Shown in pieces: positions 53,986 through 64,000 of a DNA stretch of 64,000 nucleotides. Position numbers and translations under genes: made by a program. Position 1 is the stretch's first letter. Each line of letters opens with the position of its first letter. The DNA is taken from positions 78,214 to 142,213 of the forward strand of contig JAQMWT010000046.1 of NCBI GenBank assembly GCA_029834535.1, written 5' to 3'. The notes under the pieces are model-generated. The model saw only the letters and a list, made by a program, of their open reading frames with translations, made no database searches and was not told where the DNA came from. The stretch comes from Chrysophaeum taylorii (Eukaryota; Sar; Pelagophyceae; Pelagomonadales; Pelagomonadaceae).

Positions 53986-54032
53986 CGCCCCGTTGAGATA
54001 GCCTACGCCCCATGCACTGGGCTGGCCTATCT

Positions 54033-54391
54033 AGCTAACTTCAGACATCTCCCAAGCCAGGCCGGAACGGGAGCCAGGCCGGACCGACAGGAGCCTCAAG
54101 AATGACGGGGGTCTGTAGACGAGGGGCCCTGAAAGGCGAGTCGGCGGAGAGTGATCATCAGGCTTGTCGCCATGCGACGCGGAGACCACGATGTGGCTTA
54201 CAACGTCGACACCGTTCCGTCCGCACCCCCGCCGGCCATACCCCGCCCCACTGCGAACGTTCAGGCTGCCAATCGGTCCGCCCGGGAGGCGAACAGGTGC
54301 CAACCTACGCCGGGAGGGCGGATGCCCTCGCAAGGCCCAGGATTCATGAGGCACCGTCCTCCATCGCAACCATGCGGTCGGCGATCAGGAT
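54033..54391 (-). mobile_element. (TTAG)n-tailed repeat, reversed copy
   Basis: Near full-length match on the minus strand, from ATCGCCGACCGCATGGTTGC to the GAGATGTCTGAAGTTAGC end. The tail is reduced to one TTAGC unit. Confidence 0.65.
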
Positions 54392-54452
54392 GGCCTATCA
54401 ACCCAGTCAAACCCCTTGACTCCCGACTCCCGGAGGAGGTCTTTAAATGTCG

Positions 54453-55345
54453 ACAAGTGCAGGCCAGTAAGTTCACCTAGTCCCAATCTCCAACCCCAGT
54501 AAGTTCACCTGGCCAGTAAGTTCACCTAGTCCAAATTTCTAACCCCAGTAAGTTCGGCGTAAACCCACTCGTGCTCACACCACTCCTTCGAGCTCGTCGC
54601 TGTCGCCTCCGCCAATCTAAGCTGCTTCGATCCGCACACGCCGCTAATCTTTGAGTTTACTCTAAAACCCCCAGTAAGTTCACCTGGTCCCAGTAAGCTC
54701 ACCTACAGTGCGCGTGTAGACGCCGGGAGGGGGCTTATCGGTATTGCGCAGCACGTGTGGGGTAGGGTGGAGTCGTCGACCCAGAAGAGGATATCCTCGG
54801 GTTTGCCGATCGACAGAGAGCCACGTAGAGCTGGACGTGGCAGAAGACGGGCTTCGCCAAGAAGACGCCGACCTCGCGGGGCGTCTGGCCCTGGCTCTTG
54901 GTGATCGTTTGGCGTCGGCGGGCCTTAAGGGATACCGGTTGGAGGAGCCTCGGTGACAACGACACGATCGATCATGTATCTGGTACCGTTGCAGTGGCCG
55001 TGCGACGGGTCGAGGTTGCGAAGACATTAAGCTCGCGATCAAAGAAAGCATGCCGTTGGTTTTCAGGGAGTTGAAAACTCTACTGTAAAGAGCGAGGCGT
55101 CGTCTTCCGACCTAGCCTAGTCAGTCGAAAAGAACTCCGACGCCTCGTCTCCGGGAAAAAAAGGCCGCGGTCATGCGCGCGTTGTCAGCATCGACAACAT
55201 CGTTTCGACGGGGCGTGAGAATGGCGCGCTGAAAGAGCCGCCGCGGGTCGTGGAAACAGTCTGCGAGGTCGCCGCAGACGGCTTGGAGGATCAATGTCTG
55301 GCTCGCGGGCCTACATGATCCTTACCCTAAATCGGGGGACAAACA
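54453..55345 (-). mobile_element. Helitron-like unit 6 (palindrome left arm)
   Basis: Reverse orientation. Helicase remnant at about 54710-55300. It is nearly identical to unit 7 in inverted orientation; their 124-codon frames differ at one residue. Confidence 0.75.
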
Positions 55346-55475
55346 AACAGACAAGCACATCCTTCATACCCCACACACCCACCCACATCCTTCATGCTCC
55401 CCACACACACACCCCCCTCTTAGCAGTCGACATTTAAAGACAGACACACACACCCCACTCTTAGCAGTCGACATC
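55346..55475. repeat. Palindrome spacer with mobile-module copies
   Basis: Contains CA-rich sequence and two reversed CTTAGCAGTCGACAT modules. It forms the centre between inverted Helitron-like units 6 and 7. Confidence 0.6.
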
Positions 55476-56518
55476 CTAACTACTAATCGACAGATGTTTG
55501 TCTGTCTGTCTGTTTGTTTGTCTGTCCCTCGATTTAGGGTAAGGATCAGGTAGGCGCGAGAGTAAGGATCAGGTAGGCGCGAGAGCCAGACAGTAGTGAT
55601 CCTCCAAGCCGTCTACGGCGACCTCGCAGACTATTTCCACGACCCGCGGCGGCTCTTTCAGCGCGCCATTCTCACGCCCCGTCGAAACGATGTTGTCGAT
55701 GCTGACAACGCGCGCATGACCGCGGCCTTTTTTTCCCGGAGACGAGGCGTCGGAGTTCTTTTCGACTGACTAGGCTAGGTCGGAAGACGACGCCTCGCTC
55801 TTTACAGTAGAGTTTTCAACTCCCTGAAAACCAACGGCATGCTTTCTTTGATCGCGAGCTTAATGTCTTCGCAACCTCGACCCGTCGCACGGCCACTGCA
55901 ACGGTACCAGATACATGATCGATCGTGTCGTTGTCACCGAGGCTCCTCCAACCGGTATCCCTTAAGGCCCGCCGACGCCAAACGATCACCAAGAGCCAGG
56001 GCCAGACGCCCCGCGAGGTCGGCGTCTTCTTGGCGAAGCCCGTCTTCTGCCACGTCCAGCTCTACGTGGCTCTCTGTCGGTCGGCAAACCCGAGGATATC
56101 CTCTTCTGGGTCGACGACTCCACCCTACCCCACACGTGCTGCGCAATACCGATAAGCCCCCTCCCGGCGTCTACACGCGCACTGTAGGTGAACTTACTGG
56201 GACCAGGTGAACTTACTGGGGTTTGAGATTGGGACTAGGTGAGCTTAGTGACCAGGTGAACTTACTGGGACCAAGTGAACTTACTGGGGTTTTTAGAGTG
56301 AACGCAAAGGCTAGCGGCGTGTACGGATCGAAGCAGCTTGGATTGGCGGAGGTGAGAGCGACGAGCTCGAAGGAGAGTGGGGTGAGTGGGTGTGAGCACG
56401 AGTGGGCTTACACCGAACTTACTGGGGTTAGAGATTGGGACTAGGTGAACTTACGGGGACCAGGTGAACTTACTGGGGTTAGAGATTGGGAGTAGGTGAA
56501 CTTACTGGCCTGCACTTG
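55476..56518 (+). mobile_element. Helitron-like unit 7 (palindrome right arm)
   Basis: Forward unit from CCTAACTACTAATCGACAG to GGCCTGCACTTG. Helicase remnant at about 55597-56190. Just beyond its end (56519-56565) lies an inverted copy of its own 5' terminus (CATCTGTCGATTAGTAGTTA). Confidence 0.75.
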
Positions 56519-56780
56519 TTTAAAGACAAACAAACAGACAAACATCTGTCGATTAGTAGTTAGGACTGCTGAGAGGGGGGGCATTATTATGCTCACCCAC
56601 TATACGGAACAGACATAAAACCTTCTAGTAGTAAGGATAACCCGACACATTCTTACCCCAGCGGCCGATGGAGATGAAGCTTTCTGCTGCAAGCATGCTA
56701 GTACGAGATAATATCTCGTTGTAATCATCATCATCATCAGATTGTCCTTGGGCGGCGGCGGCGTGCTTTAAGAAGGAGGT

Positions 56781-57785
56781 ATGCAGCTCAATGGGGAGAG
56801 CTTGGGTTTGCGTCGGTCGCGCGTTCTGGCGGGCGCGCGCCTGACGAGTACGGGGCTCGAGAAGGAGGTGCGGTGCGAGATGGAACGTCTAGCGAAAGAA
56901 CTCGGGGCGCGGTGGAGCGCCGAGCTGACCGAGAAGACGACTCATCTCATAGCGGCGACTGCCAACTCGGACAAGTACCGGGCTGCGACGCGGCCTCCCC
57001 TCGAGAACGAGGTGATAGTCGCGACGCCCGCCTGGGTGCGCGCGTGTCACGAGACGGTTACTCGGCGCGACCCGAGCGAGTTTGGACTTCCGCCGCTCGC
57101 AGGCATCGTCGTCTGCGTGACGAACTATGCGCTCGAACAGCGCGACGCGTTCGAGGAGCGCGTAGAGGCCCTCGGCGGTACGTTCGGCGGCTCGCTCGAG
57201 CGCGGCCGAACGACGCATCTCGTAGCCAACGAGGCAATGGGCAGCAAATTCGAGCACGCGCGCGCCTGGGGACTCCCCATTGTCGACGCGCGCTGGCTCG
57301 AGGCCTGCGAGGCGTCCGGCCGCTGCCTGGATGCCTCGAATTTCTCGGTTTGTCTGCCCGCAGTTGTTGTCGCGGAGCCTCGCGTCCGACGACAACAAGA
57401 ACACCCGGCTGCCCCCCCGACACTCCTCGGCGACAAGCTCGCCGCCCTCGACGAGACGCTCGCCGACGCCGAGCCATCGCGCGTCTTCGCGTCGTGTCGC
57501 TTCTACATCCACGGCACGACCCGCGACATCCTCCTCGCGACCGACGGTTGGCTCAAGTGCCTCAGGCTCATCAACATGGGCCTCGGCGCCGTCTACCCTA
57601 CTTACTTTGGCCGCAATATTATCACCCACGTCCTCGTCCCGCCCGACGCCGAGCCCCTCCCTCGCACCGCGAAACACAAAACCTACAAAGACGCCCGCGA
57701 CCTCGTCAACGCCAACTGGCTCGCGCAATCCCTCCTCGCGCAAACTCTTCTCGACACCCTCGACTTCAAGCCCGTTTGCGTCTAA
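56781..57785 (+). CDS. BRCT-repeat protein, TopBP1/Rad4-like
   Basis: 334 residues from the ATG at 56781. BRCT 1 spans about 12-92 (RVLAGARLTSTG ... TTHLIAATANSDKYRAA ... VATPAWVRAC). BRCT 2 spans about 106-190 (GIVVCVTNYAL ... EALGGTFGGSL ... TTHLVANEAMGSKFEHAR ... IVDARWLEAC). A weaker third lies at about 232-330 (SRVFASCRFYIHG ... ITHVLVPP ... LVNANWLAQSL). Each has the buried Trp of helix 3 (W-V-R-A-C, W-L-E-A-C, W-L-A-Q-S). BRCT 1-2 in this arrangement resembles the N-terminal triplet of TopBP1/Dpb11/Rad4, which binds phosphorylated replication and checkpoint proteins in the nucleus. It is much shorter than TopBP1, so it may be a minimal paralog. Intronless. Confidence 0.82.
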   Translation: MQLNGESLGLRRSRVLAGARLTSTGLEKEVRCEMERLAKELGARWSAELTEKTTHLIAATANSDKYRAATRPPLENEVIVATPAWVRACHETVTRRDPSEFGLPPLAGIVVCVTNYALEQRDAFEERVEALGGTFGGSLERGRTTHLVANEAMGSKFEHARAWGLPIVDARWLEACEASGRCLDASNFSVCLPAVVVAEPRVRRQQEHPAAPPTLLGDKLAALDETLADAEPSRVFASCRFYIHGTTRDILLATDGWLKCLRLINMGLGAVYPTYFGRNIITHVLVPPDAEPLPRTAKHKTYKDARDLVNANWLAQSLLAQTLLDTLDFKPVCV

Positions 57786-58193
57786 TTATGGGAGGCGAGG
57801 GAGGGAGGGATAAGGTCCCTCGGTGGTGGTGGTGGTGGTGGTGGTGGGATCGTGCATCCTTCCTTCTCTTTTTTTTTCGCGGTCGCGTTGGATGGATTAA
57901 TATTACAACCCGGCGGAGTACAGTAGTCTCCTCGAAAATCTTTTGCTACCTGCTTGCTAGGGGAATAAAGTTATCTATCTGAGAAGACAGAGAGAGTGTC
58001 CTTGCCGGAAGGAGAGATGGCAGGTGAGTACAGTGGTAGATCGTCTCTACGTCCGTCCTCTTGAGACACGAGACGATTCGATGTATAGCACACAGAGTTT
58101 GCTAGTGAGCTAGTTGGTGTGTGATGTGATGATTAGGGTAAGACTAATTATAGTCCGAGGATAAGGGAATTTCTCATTCTGCGCCCTTGCAGA
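57786..58193. other. Intergenic with (TGG)n run
   Basis: (GGT)n at 57821-57847 follows the BRCT gene. No other structure is recognised. Confidence 0.5.
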
Positions 58194-58813
58194 TCAAACT
58201 TGGGGTGATCTGGACAAAATATCATCAAGAGTAGGGGATGATGTCGTTATGCGAGGTAAGACAATAAACAGTGCCTCGTTGTGAATTGCAAGCAGGTAGG
58301 TCAGATGTGTCAACAATACTAAAAACATCTGCCGTTGAAGGAGTGGGTGACGTGGAATAATGAACACCTTAACCTGTTTCTTTTTAAGCGGAGGAACAAC
58401 TGGCGTGATTACAACTTCGAGCAACGACCTGCCAACTGGTAAGACACCAGAGGGGTCCGATGATGAGATTCCATTGATAATCACGAATCCTAAAGTCAAG
58501 TAGTGAAATGTGACGTGAGGGTGCGTGTATTTTGGGGTGATTAGCGACACTTGATGCGCTTGGGTTATTAATGAGTCGCTGGATGGGCTGAGCTTTAGTA
58601 AAACCAAGGAAGAAAGGAAAGGTAATAAAAAGTTGCAAAACCACGGGCACTCATCAGCAGCATCGCTACCGGCGACACGTTCTGCTTCCATGGTGCTTTT
58701 TGCAGTGAGCATCTGGCGATTGCTAGACCAGAAAATGAGATTGCCAAAAACGATAAAACATGCGCCAGAGTCGGATCGCATTTTAGGATCGGTCGTGTTG
58801 GCGCAGTAAGCAT
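58194..58813 (-). pseudogene. Copia RNase H relic of a different subfamily
   Basis: On the minus strand the frame ending at 58194 begins SDSGACFIVFGNLIFWSSNR, then AKSTMEAERVAGSDAADE, the conserved start of Copia RNase H (S-T-S-G-x-x-F ... S-S-x-E-A-E). In the next frame (58650-58384) comes SSVANHPKIHAPSRHISLLDF, the region around H-I-D-x-x-x-H-F. Sequence is clearly different from the two Copia copies described above. No LTR recognised. Confidence 0.7.
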
Positions 58814-58830
58814 CAGTACAACATATAAAT

Positions 58831-59898
58831 CCTAACTACTAATCGACAGATGTTTGTCTGTCTGTCTGTCTGTTTGTTTGTCTGTCTGTTTGTCCCTCGA
58901 TTTAGGGTAAGGATCAGGTAGGCGCGAGAGTAAGGATCAGGTAGGCGCGAGAGCCAGACAGTGATCCTCCAAGCCGTCTACGGCGACCTCGCAGACTATT
59001 TCCACGACCCGCGGCGGCTCTTTTAGCCAGCGCGCCATTCTCACGCCCCGTTGAAACGATGTTGTCGATGCTGACAACGCGCGCATGACTGCGGCCTTTT
59101 ATTCCCGGAGACGAGGCGTCGGAGTTCTTTTCGGCCGACTAGGTTGGGTCGGAAGACGACGCCTCGCTCTTTACAGTAGAGTTTTCAACTCCCTGACAAC
59201 CAACGGCATGCTGACTTTGATCGCGAGCTTAATGTCTTCGCAACCTCGACCCGTCGCACGGCCACTGCAACGGTACCAGATACATGATCGATCGTGTCGT
59301 TGTCACCGAGGCTCCTCCAACCTGTATCCCTCAAGCCCACCGACGCCAAATGATCAACAAGAGCCAGAGGCAGACGCCCCGCAAGGTCGGCGTCCTCTTG
59401 CCCGTCTTCTGCCACGTCCAGCTCTACGTGGCTCTCTGTCGATCGGCAACCCCGAGGATATGCTCTTCTGGGTCGACGACTCCGCCCTACCCCACACGTG
59501 CTGCGCAATACCGATAAGCCCCCTCCCGGCGTCTACACGCGCACTGTAGGTGAACTTACTGGAACCAGGTGAACTTACTGGGGTTAGAGATTGGGACTAT
59601 GTGAACTTAGTGACCAGGTGAACTTACTGGGACCAAGTGAGCTTACTGGGGTTTTTAGAGTAAACTCAAAGGTTAGCGGCGTGTGCGGATCAAAGCAGCT
59701 TAGATTGGCGGGGGTGAGAGCGACGAGCTCAAAGGAGAGTGGGGTGAGGGGATGTGAGCACGAGTGGGTTTACGCCGAACTTACTGGGGTTAGAGATTGG
59801 GAGTAGGTGAACTTACAGACCCGGTGATCTTACTGAGACCAGGTGTACTTACTGGGGTTAGAGATTGGGAGTAGGTGAACTTACTGGCCTGCACTTGT
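58831..59898 (+). mobile_element. Helitron-like unit 8
   Basis: First of a second head-to-tail trio. Helicase remnant about 58963-59550, with a CCAG insertion in the CGGCTCTTTCAGCGC site and a deletion (CCAAG lost) before CCCGTCTTCTGCC. Confidence 0.75.
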
Positions 59899-61013
59899 CT
59901 TAACTACTAATCGACAGATGTTTGTTTGTCTGTCTGTCTTTAAATGTCGACTGTTAAGAGGGGGGGGGGGGTGTGGGGAGCATGAAGGATGTGGGTGGGT
60001 TTGTCTGTTTGCCCTCGATATAGGGTAAGGATCAGGTAGGCGCTAGAGTAAGGATCAGGTAGGCGCGAGAGCCAGACAGTGATCCTCCAAGCCGTCTACG
60101 GCGACCTCGCAGACTATTTCCACGACCCGCGGCGGCTCTTTCAGCGCGCCATTCTCACGCCCCGTCGAAACGATGTTGTCGATGCTGACAACGCGCGCAT
60201 GACCGCGGCCTTTTTTTCCCGGAGACGAGGCGTCGGAGTTCTTTTCGGCTGACTAGGCTGGGTCGGAAGACGACGCCTCGCTCTTTACAGTAGAGTTTTC
60301 AACTCCCTGACAACCAACGGCATGCTGACTTTGATCGCGAGCTTAATGTCTTCGCAACCTCGACCCGTCGCACGGCCACTGCAACGGTACCAGATACATG
60401 ATCGATGGTGTCGTTGTCACCGAGGCTCCTCCAACCTGTATCCCTTAAGGCCCGCCTACGCCAAACGATCAACAAGAGCCAGGGCCAGACGCCCCGCGAG
60501 GTCGGCGTCCTCTTTCCCAAGCCCGTCTTCTGCCACGTCCAGCTCTACGTGGCTCTCTGTCGATCGGCATCCCCGAGGATATACTCATCTGGGTCGACGA
60601 CTCCACCCTACCCCACACGTGCTGCGCAATACCGATAAGCCCCCTCCCGGCGTCTACACGCGCACTATAGGTGAACTTACTGGGACCAGGTGAACTTACT
60701 GGGGTTTGAGATTGGGACTAGGTGAACTGAGTGACCAGGTGAAACTGGGACCAGGTGAACATACTGGGGGTTTTAGAGTAAAGGGTTTTTAGAGTAAAAA
60801 AAAAAGGTTGGCGGCGCGTGCGGATCAAAGCAGCTTAGATTGGCGGAGGCGAGAGCGACGAGCTCAAAGGAGTTGGTGTGAGCTAGGTGAACTTACTGAC
60901 CAGGTGAACTTATATGAAACTTACTGGGACCAGGTGAACTTACTGGGGTTAGAGATTGGGACCAGGTGAACTTACTGGGGTTAGAGATAGGTGAACTTAC
61001 TGGCCTGCACTTG
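59899..61013 (+). mobile_element. Helitron-like unit 9
   Basis: Begins TTAACTACTAATCGACAGATG immediately after unit 8. It carries the 70-base module at 59940-60004, then a helicase remnant at about 60078-60665. Confidence 0.75.
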
Positions 61014-62012
61014 TCCTAACTACTAATCGACAGATGTTTGTTTGTTTGTCTGTCTGTCCCTTGATTTAGGGTAAGGATCATGCAGGCACGAGAGCCAGAC
61101 AGTGATCCTCCAAGCCGTCTACGGCGACCTCGCAGACTATTTCCACGACCCGCGGCGGCTCTTTCAGCGCGCCATTCTCACGCCCCGTCGAAACGATGTT
61201 GTCGATACTGACAACGCGCGCATGACCGCGGCCTTTTTTTTCCCGGAGACGAGGCGTCGGAGTTCTTTTGGGCTGACTAGGCTGGGTCGGAAGACGACGC
61301 CTCGCTCTTTACAGTAGAGTTTTCAACTCCCTGACAACCAACGGCATGCTGACTTTGATCGCGAGCTTAATGTCTTCGCAACCTCGACCCGTCCCACGGC
61401 CACTGCAACGGTACCAGATACATGATCGATCGTGTCGTTGTCACCGAGGCTCCTCCAACCTGTATCGCTTAAGGCCCGCCTACGCCAAACGATCAACAAG
61501 AGCCAGGGCCAGACGCCCCGCGAGGTCGGCGTCCTCTTGGCGAAGCCCGTCTTCTGCCACGTCCAGCTCTACGTGGCTCTCTGTTGATCGGCATCCCCGA
61601 GGATATACTCATCTGGGTCGACGACTCCACCCTACCCCACACGTGCTGCGCAATACCAATAAGCCCCCTCCCGGCGTCTACACGCGCACTATGAGTGAAC
61701 TTACTGGGACCACGTGAACTTACTGGGGTTTGAGATTGGGACTAGGTGAACTGAGTGACCAGATGAAACTGGGACCAGGTGAACATACTGGGGGTTTTAG
61801 AGTAAAGGGTTTTTTGAGTAAACTCAAAGGTTGGCGGCGCGTACGGATCAAAGCAGCTTAGATTGGCGGAGGCGAGAGCGACGAGCTCAAAGGAGTTGGT
61901 GTGAGCTAGGTGAACTTACTGACCTGGTGAACTTATACGAAACTTACTGGGACTAGGTGAACTTACTGGGGTTAGAGATTGGGACTATGTGAACTTACTG
62001 GCCTGCACTTGT
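61014..62012 (+). mobile_element. Helitron-like unit 10
   Basis: Directly follows unit 9 (junction CACTTGTCCTAACTACTAATC). Helicase remnant about 61101-61690. Its CAGGTAGGCGCGAG leader repeat is single (CATGCAGGCACGAG) instead of double. The last unit of the trio. Confidence 0.75.
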
Positions 62013-64000
62013 GGACAACTAAGATGATGCAGTTCAGGATTGTGGTGGCAACTCCCGCCTCCTAAGGCTTACCCCTCATTTAGGGCCCCCCCTTATCAGG
62101 GGCACCCTACTCCGTTCTGATGATGTCAGTTTTCTCTATGACATCATCTTCCCTGATTTCTGTGATTCAAGTGTTCTTAATCATAAAGCATTAGGCGATC
62201 CTCAAGTTGTGAGGACCAGGCACGTAAGTTGTTTGTGGTTGTGTGGCGAGAGAACGGCCTTCCTCGTCCAGTGACTCCACCAAGGGCACGGACGCGAGCG
62301 GCGAGCCTAGATTCGAAGGTGCGCCAGGTAGTCATATTATCCTGTTTCGCCACAGGTGGTGGAGGAATACGAGATTCGAGCGACCATATTGGTCGCAGCG
62401 GACGACCGTGTGCATCTGCATTCTTCTACACGGCCCGGACAACCCGTCGCGCGCCCTGATCAAGCGCGCCGACGAAGGTCAAGAGGGACCATCGCCGGGG
62501 AAGTTCCCGGCCGGATACGCTAGTCGTCGGAGGTGACGACGCGCGGATCGGTTCTAGCCGACGCGCAACCAGGGACCGCTGCCGCAGGCGAGCGGAGTAA
62601 GTGAGATCGCAACTCACTGAGGCATTGATGCCGGGCGAGAGACGCGATTCTGCCGCCACCGGACTGATAGATTAGTCGGTGGAAGACGCACGCGGCGACG
62701 ATATACACGTGTGTCGTGGACGAGTAGAAGGCCCAAGGCGAAGGAACACGAGAACGACGACGAGCTCCAACCATTTTGGGCCCGTTCTGCCTTGCCGATT
62801 AGAGCGAGCCGGAGCGCATGGAGGAAGATGATGCTGCTGACGAGCAGATACGAGAACCCGAACCTTCAAGTCGTCCCGAGGGGACGAACGAGAGGGACGA
62901 TGATGATGACGATGAAGATGATGATAATGATGATGAGGAAGAAGAGCTGAACTACAACGGCGATGAACCGCCGAGGGCGCGCCGCCGGCGGAACGGCAGC
63001 CCCATCCAGAACGTGCGCGAGATGAGAACCACCGAACGTTGCAGAGATTTACACGAAGCCCTTTACGCGAGATACGCCGAGAAAATAAGCGCGCACAAGG
63101 GATCCCTCACCGCTGATAGAAGAAGAGAAGATACGGCGTGAATCTACACCAGAAGAAGATAGAAGTAATGCAAGAGCAACTGCGGCACGAACACGCTTGA
63201 TTAGATAAGATACACGAGCGATTAGATGAGATACACGAGCAAGTACGATGGTTGAACCGCTAGAGGGATGAATTGCGTACGCCGAGTCGCTCGAGGCGAG
63301 CGAGCAGTCTTGAGGGAGAATTCCGACCCTCGGAGAAACCGCAGCCTACGCGAACGCGCGCGAAAGTTAGGAAGCCGCGCGACGACGACGACGAGTCGTC
63401 CGAGCGACGATGCGCCAAGCGTCGTTAAACTACGAGCAAGAGCATCCCAAGTCGAAGGAGCTCACCCAAACCAAAATCCCCACAGGAGCGGGAGAATCTC
63501 CGATACGTCGTTAGACTACGGGCCGAAGCCAACACCCAATTAGACCGGTTGTCACCGTTGGTGGCACGATATGATTTGTCGTCAGCTGATACAGATTATC
63601 TCGAATGATTAAGCGCGCACCTGTTTTGTTACACCGCCCAATCGATACGTCAAGTGCCTTGGTGGCCATTCTTGCCGATATGACGGAGGGCCGGACGACG
63701 AATGTTTCGTCTATTTGCTGGGCGCCAAAGGTGACGAACGATTGCTCCGACGTTTGTGCGCAACTCTCTTTAATATGTTTTATTGTCTTTTTTGCCGATG
63801 CGCAGACATTTCGATGTTGGCAGGGACATTTCGCTTTTAGTGACAGAGGCGATTGCGACGACTTTTCTATTTTTTGTTTTGACCCCAGAAGGCAAAGATG
63901 GGATGGATGATAGCGCCGGTGTAACGGTCCCGAGAAAAAGGATAACGAAAGCGGAACGGCGAAGAACCTTATAAACGCATGAGCCGCCTTGAGAGCTCGG
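62013..64000. other. Unassigned region to the window edge
   Basis: No family recognised. A plus-strand frame 62818-63141 (107 residues) begins with a very acidic run (DDDDDDEDDDNDDEEEEL) and ends with a charged helix (LYARYAEKISAHKGSL); 63605-63910 is another short frame with a hydrophobic centre. Composition after 62240 (many cgacg/gcgag words, A/G-rich plus strand) differs from the repeats to the left. It could be the 5' part of a further retroelement or a degenerate gene. Confidence 0.35.

Overview
The window reads as nuclear DNA of a photosynthetic stramenopile (ochrophyte) alga, most likely a pelagophyte-like lineage. Three things point there: a plastid homogentisate solanesyltransferase whose leader ends in an AQAF motif (the bipartite targeting style of secondary plastids), a secreted protein with a long P-T-x-x-P-S repeat tract typical of stramenopile surface proteins, and two Fea1-type (low-iron-inducible) membrane-anchored proteins. 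Genes are GC-rich, mostly intronless or with one tiny intron (61 and 40 bases here), and sit in small islands between large repeat-rich tracts. No taxonomic assignment was computed.

Layout. 1-2.5 kb: an intergenic region and an XK-related-like membrane protein. 2.6-11.2 kb: an 8.6 kb element with ~195-base direct terminal repeats and a 5-base target duplication; it holds about 7 kb of mostly open but frameshifted, Pro/Ser/Thr-rich sequence with no recognisable reverse transcriptase. 11.4-23.4 kb: a gene island (homogentisate solanesyltransferase, a broken Sel1-MYND gene, a beta-helix/PT-repeat secreted protein, an unknown acidic-tract protein, a coiled-coil protein). 23.5-32.5 kb: a Helitron-like repeat with a ~765-base CAGA array, then a TIR-bounded element carrying a nested Ty1/Copia retrotransposon. 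32.5-33.8 kb: first Fea1-like gene. 33.8-43.7 kb: tandem Helitron-like units, one split by a second, internally rearranged Copia element. 44.2-51.1 kb: second gene island (second Fea1-like gene, class-V aminotransferase, AFG2-like AAA ATPase, methyltransferase, CPBP-family protease). 51.1-56.8 kb: repeats, a tRNA-Gln(TTG) and a head-to-head Helitron-like palindrome. 56.8-57.8 kb: a BRCT-repeat protein. 58-62 kb: a Copia RNase H relic and three more tandem Helitron-like units. 62-64 kb: unassigned.

The host genes do not form an operon or one pathway. They are ordinary eukaryotic housekeeping, plastid and iron-uptake genes embedded in mobile DNA. Mobile families seen: (1) a ~1 kb Helitron-like family whose copies carry a decayed Pif1-type helicase C-terminus plus iterated GGTGAACTTACTGG motifs; (2) a Copia family with ~100-base LTRs; (3) the LTR-like element at 2.6-11.2 kb; (4) a TIR element with GTCACATCACT iterons; (5) a 5'-truncated family with a (TTAG)n tail, resembling a non-LTR retroelement 3' end; (6) a ~70-base mobile module. 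Nested insertions with visible target duplications give a relative order of events.
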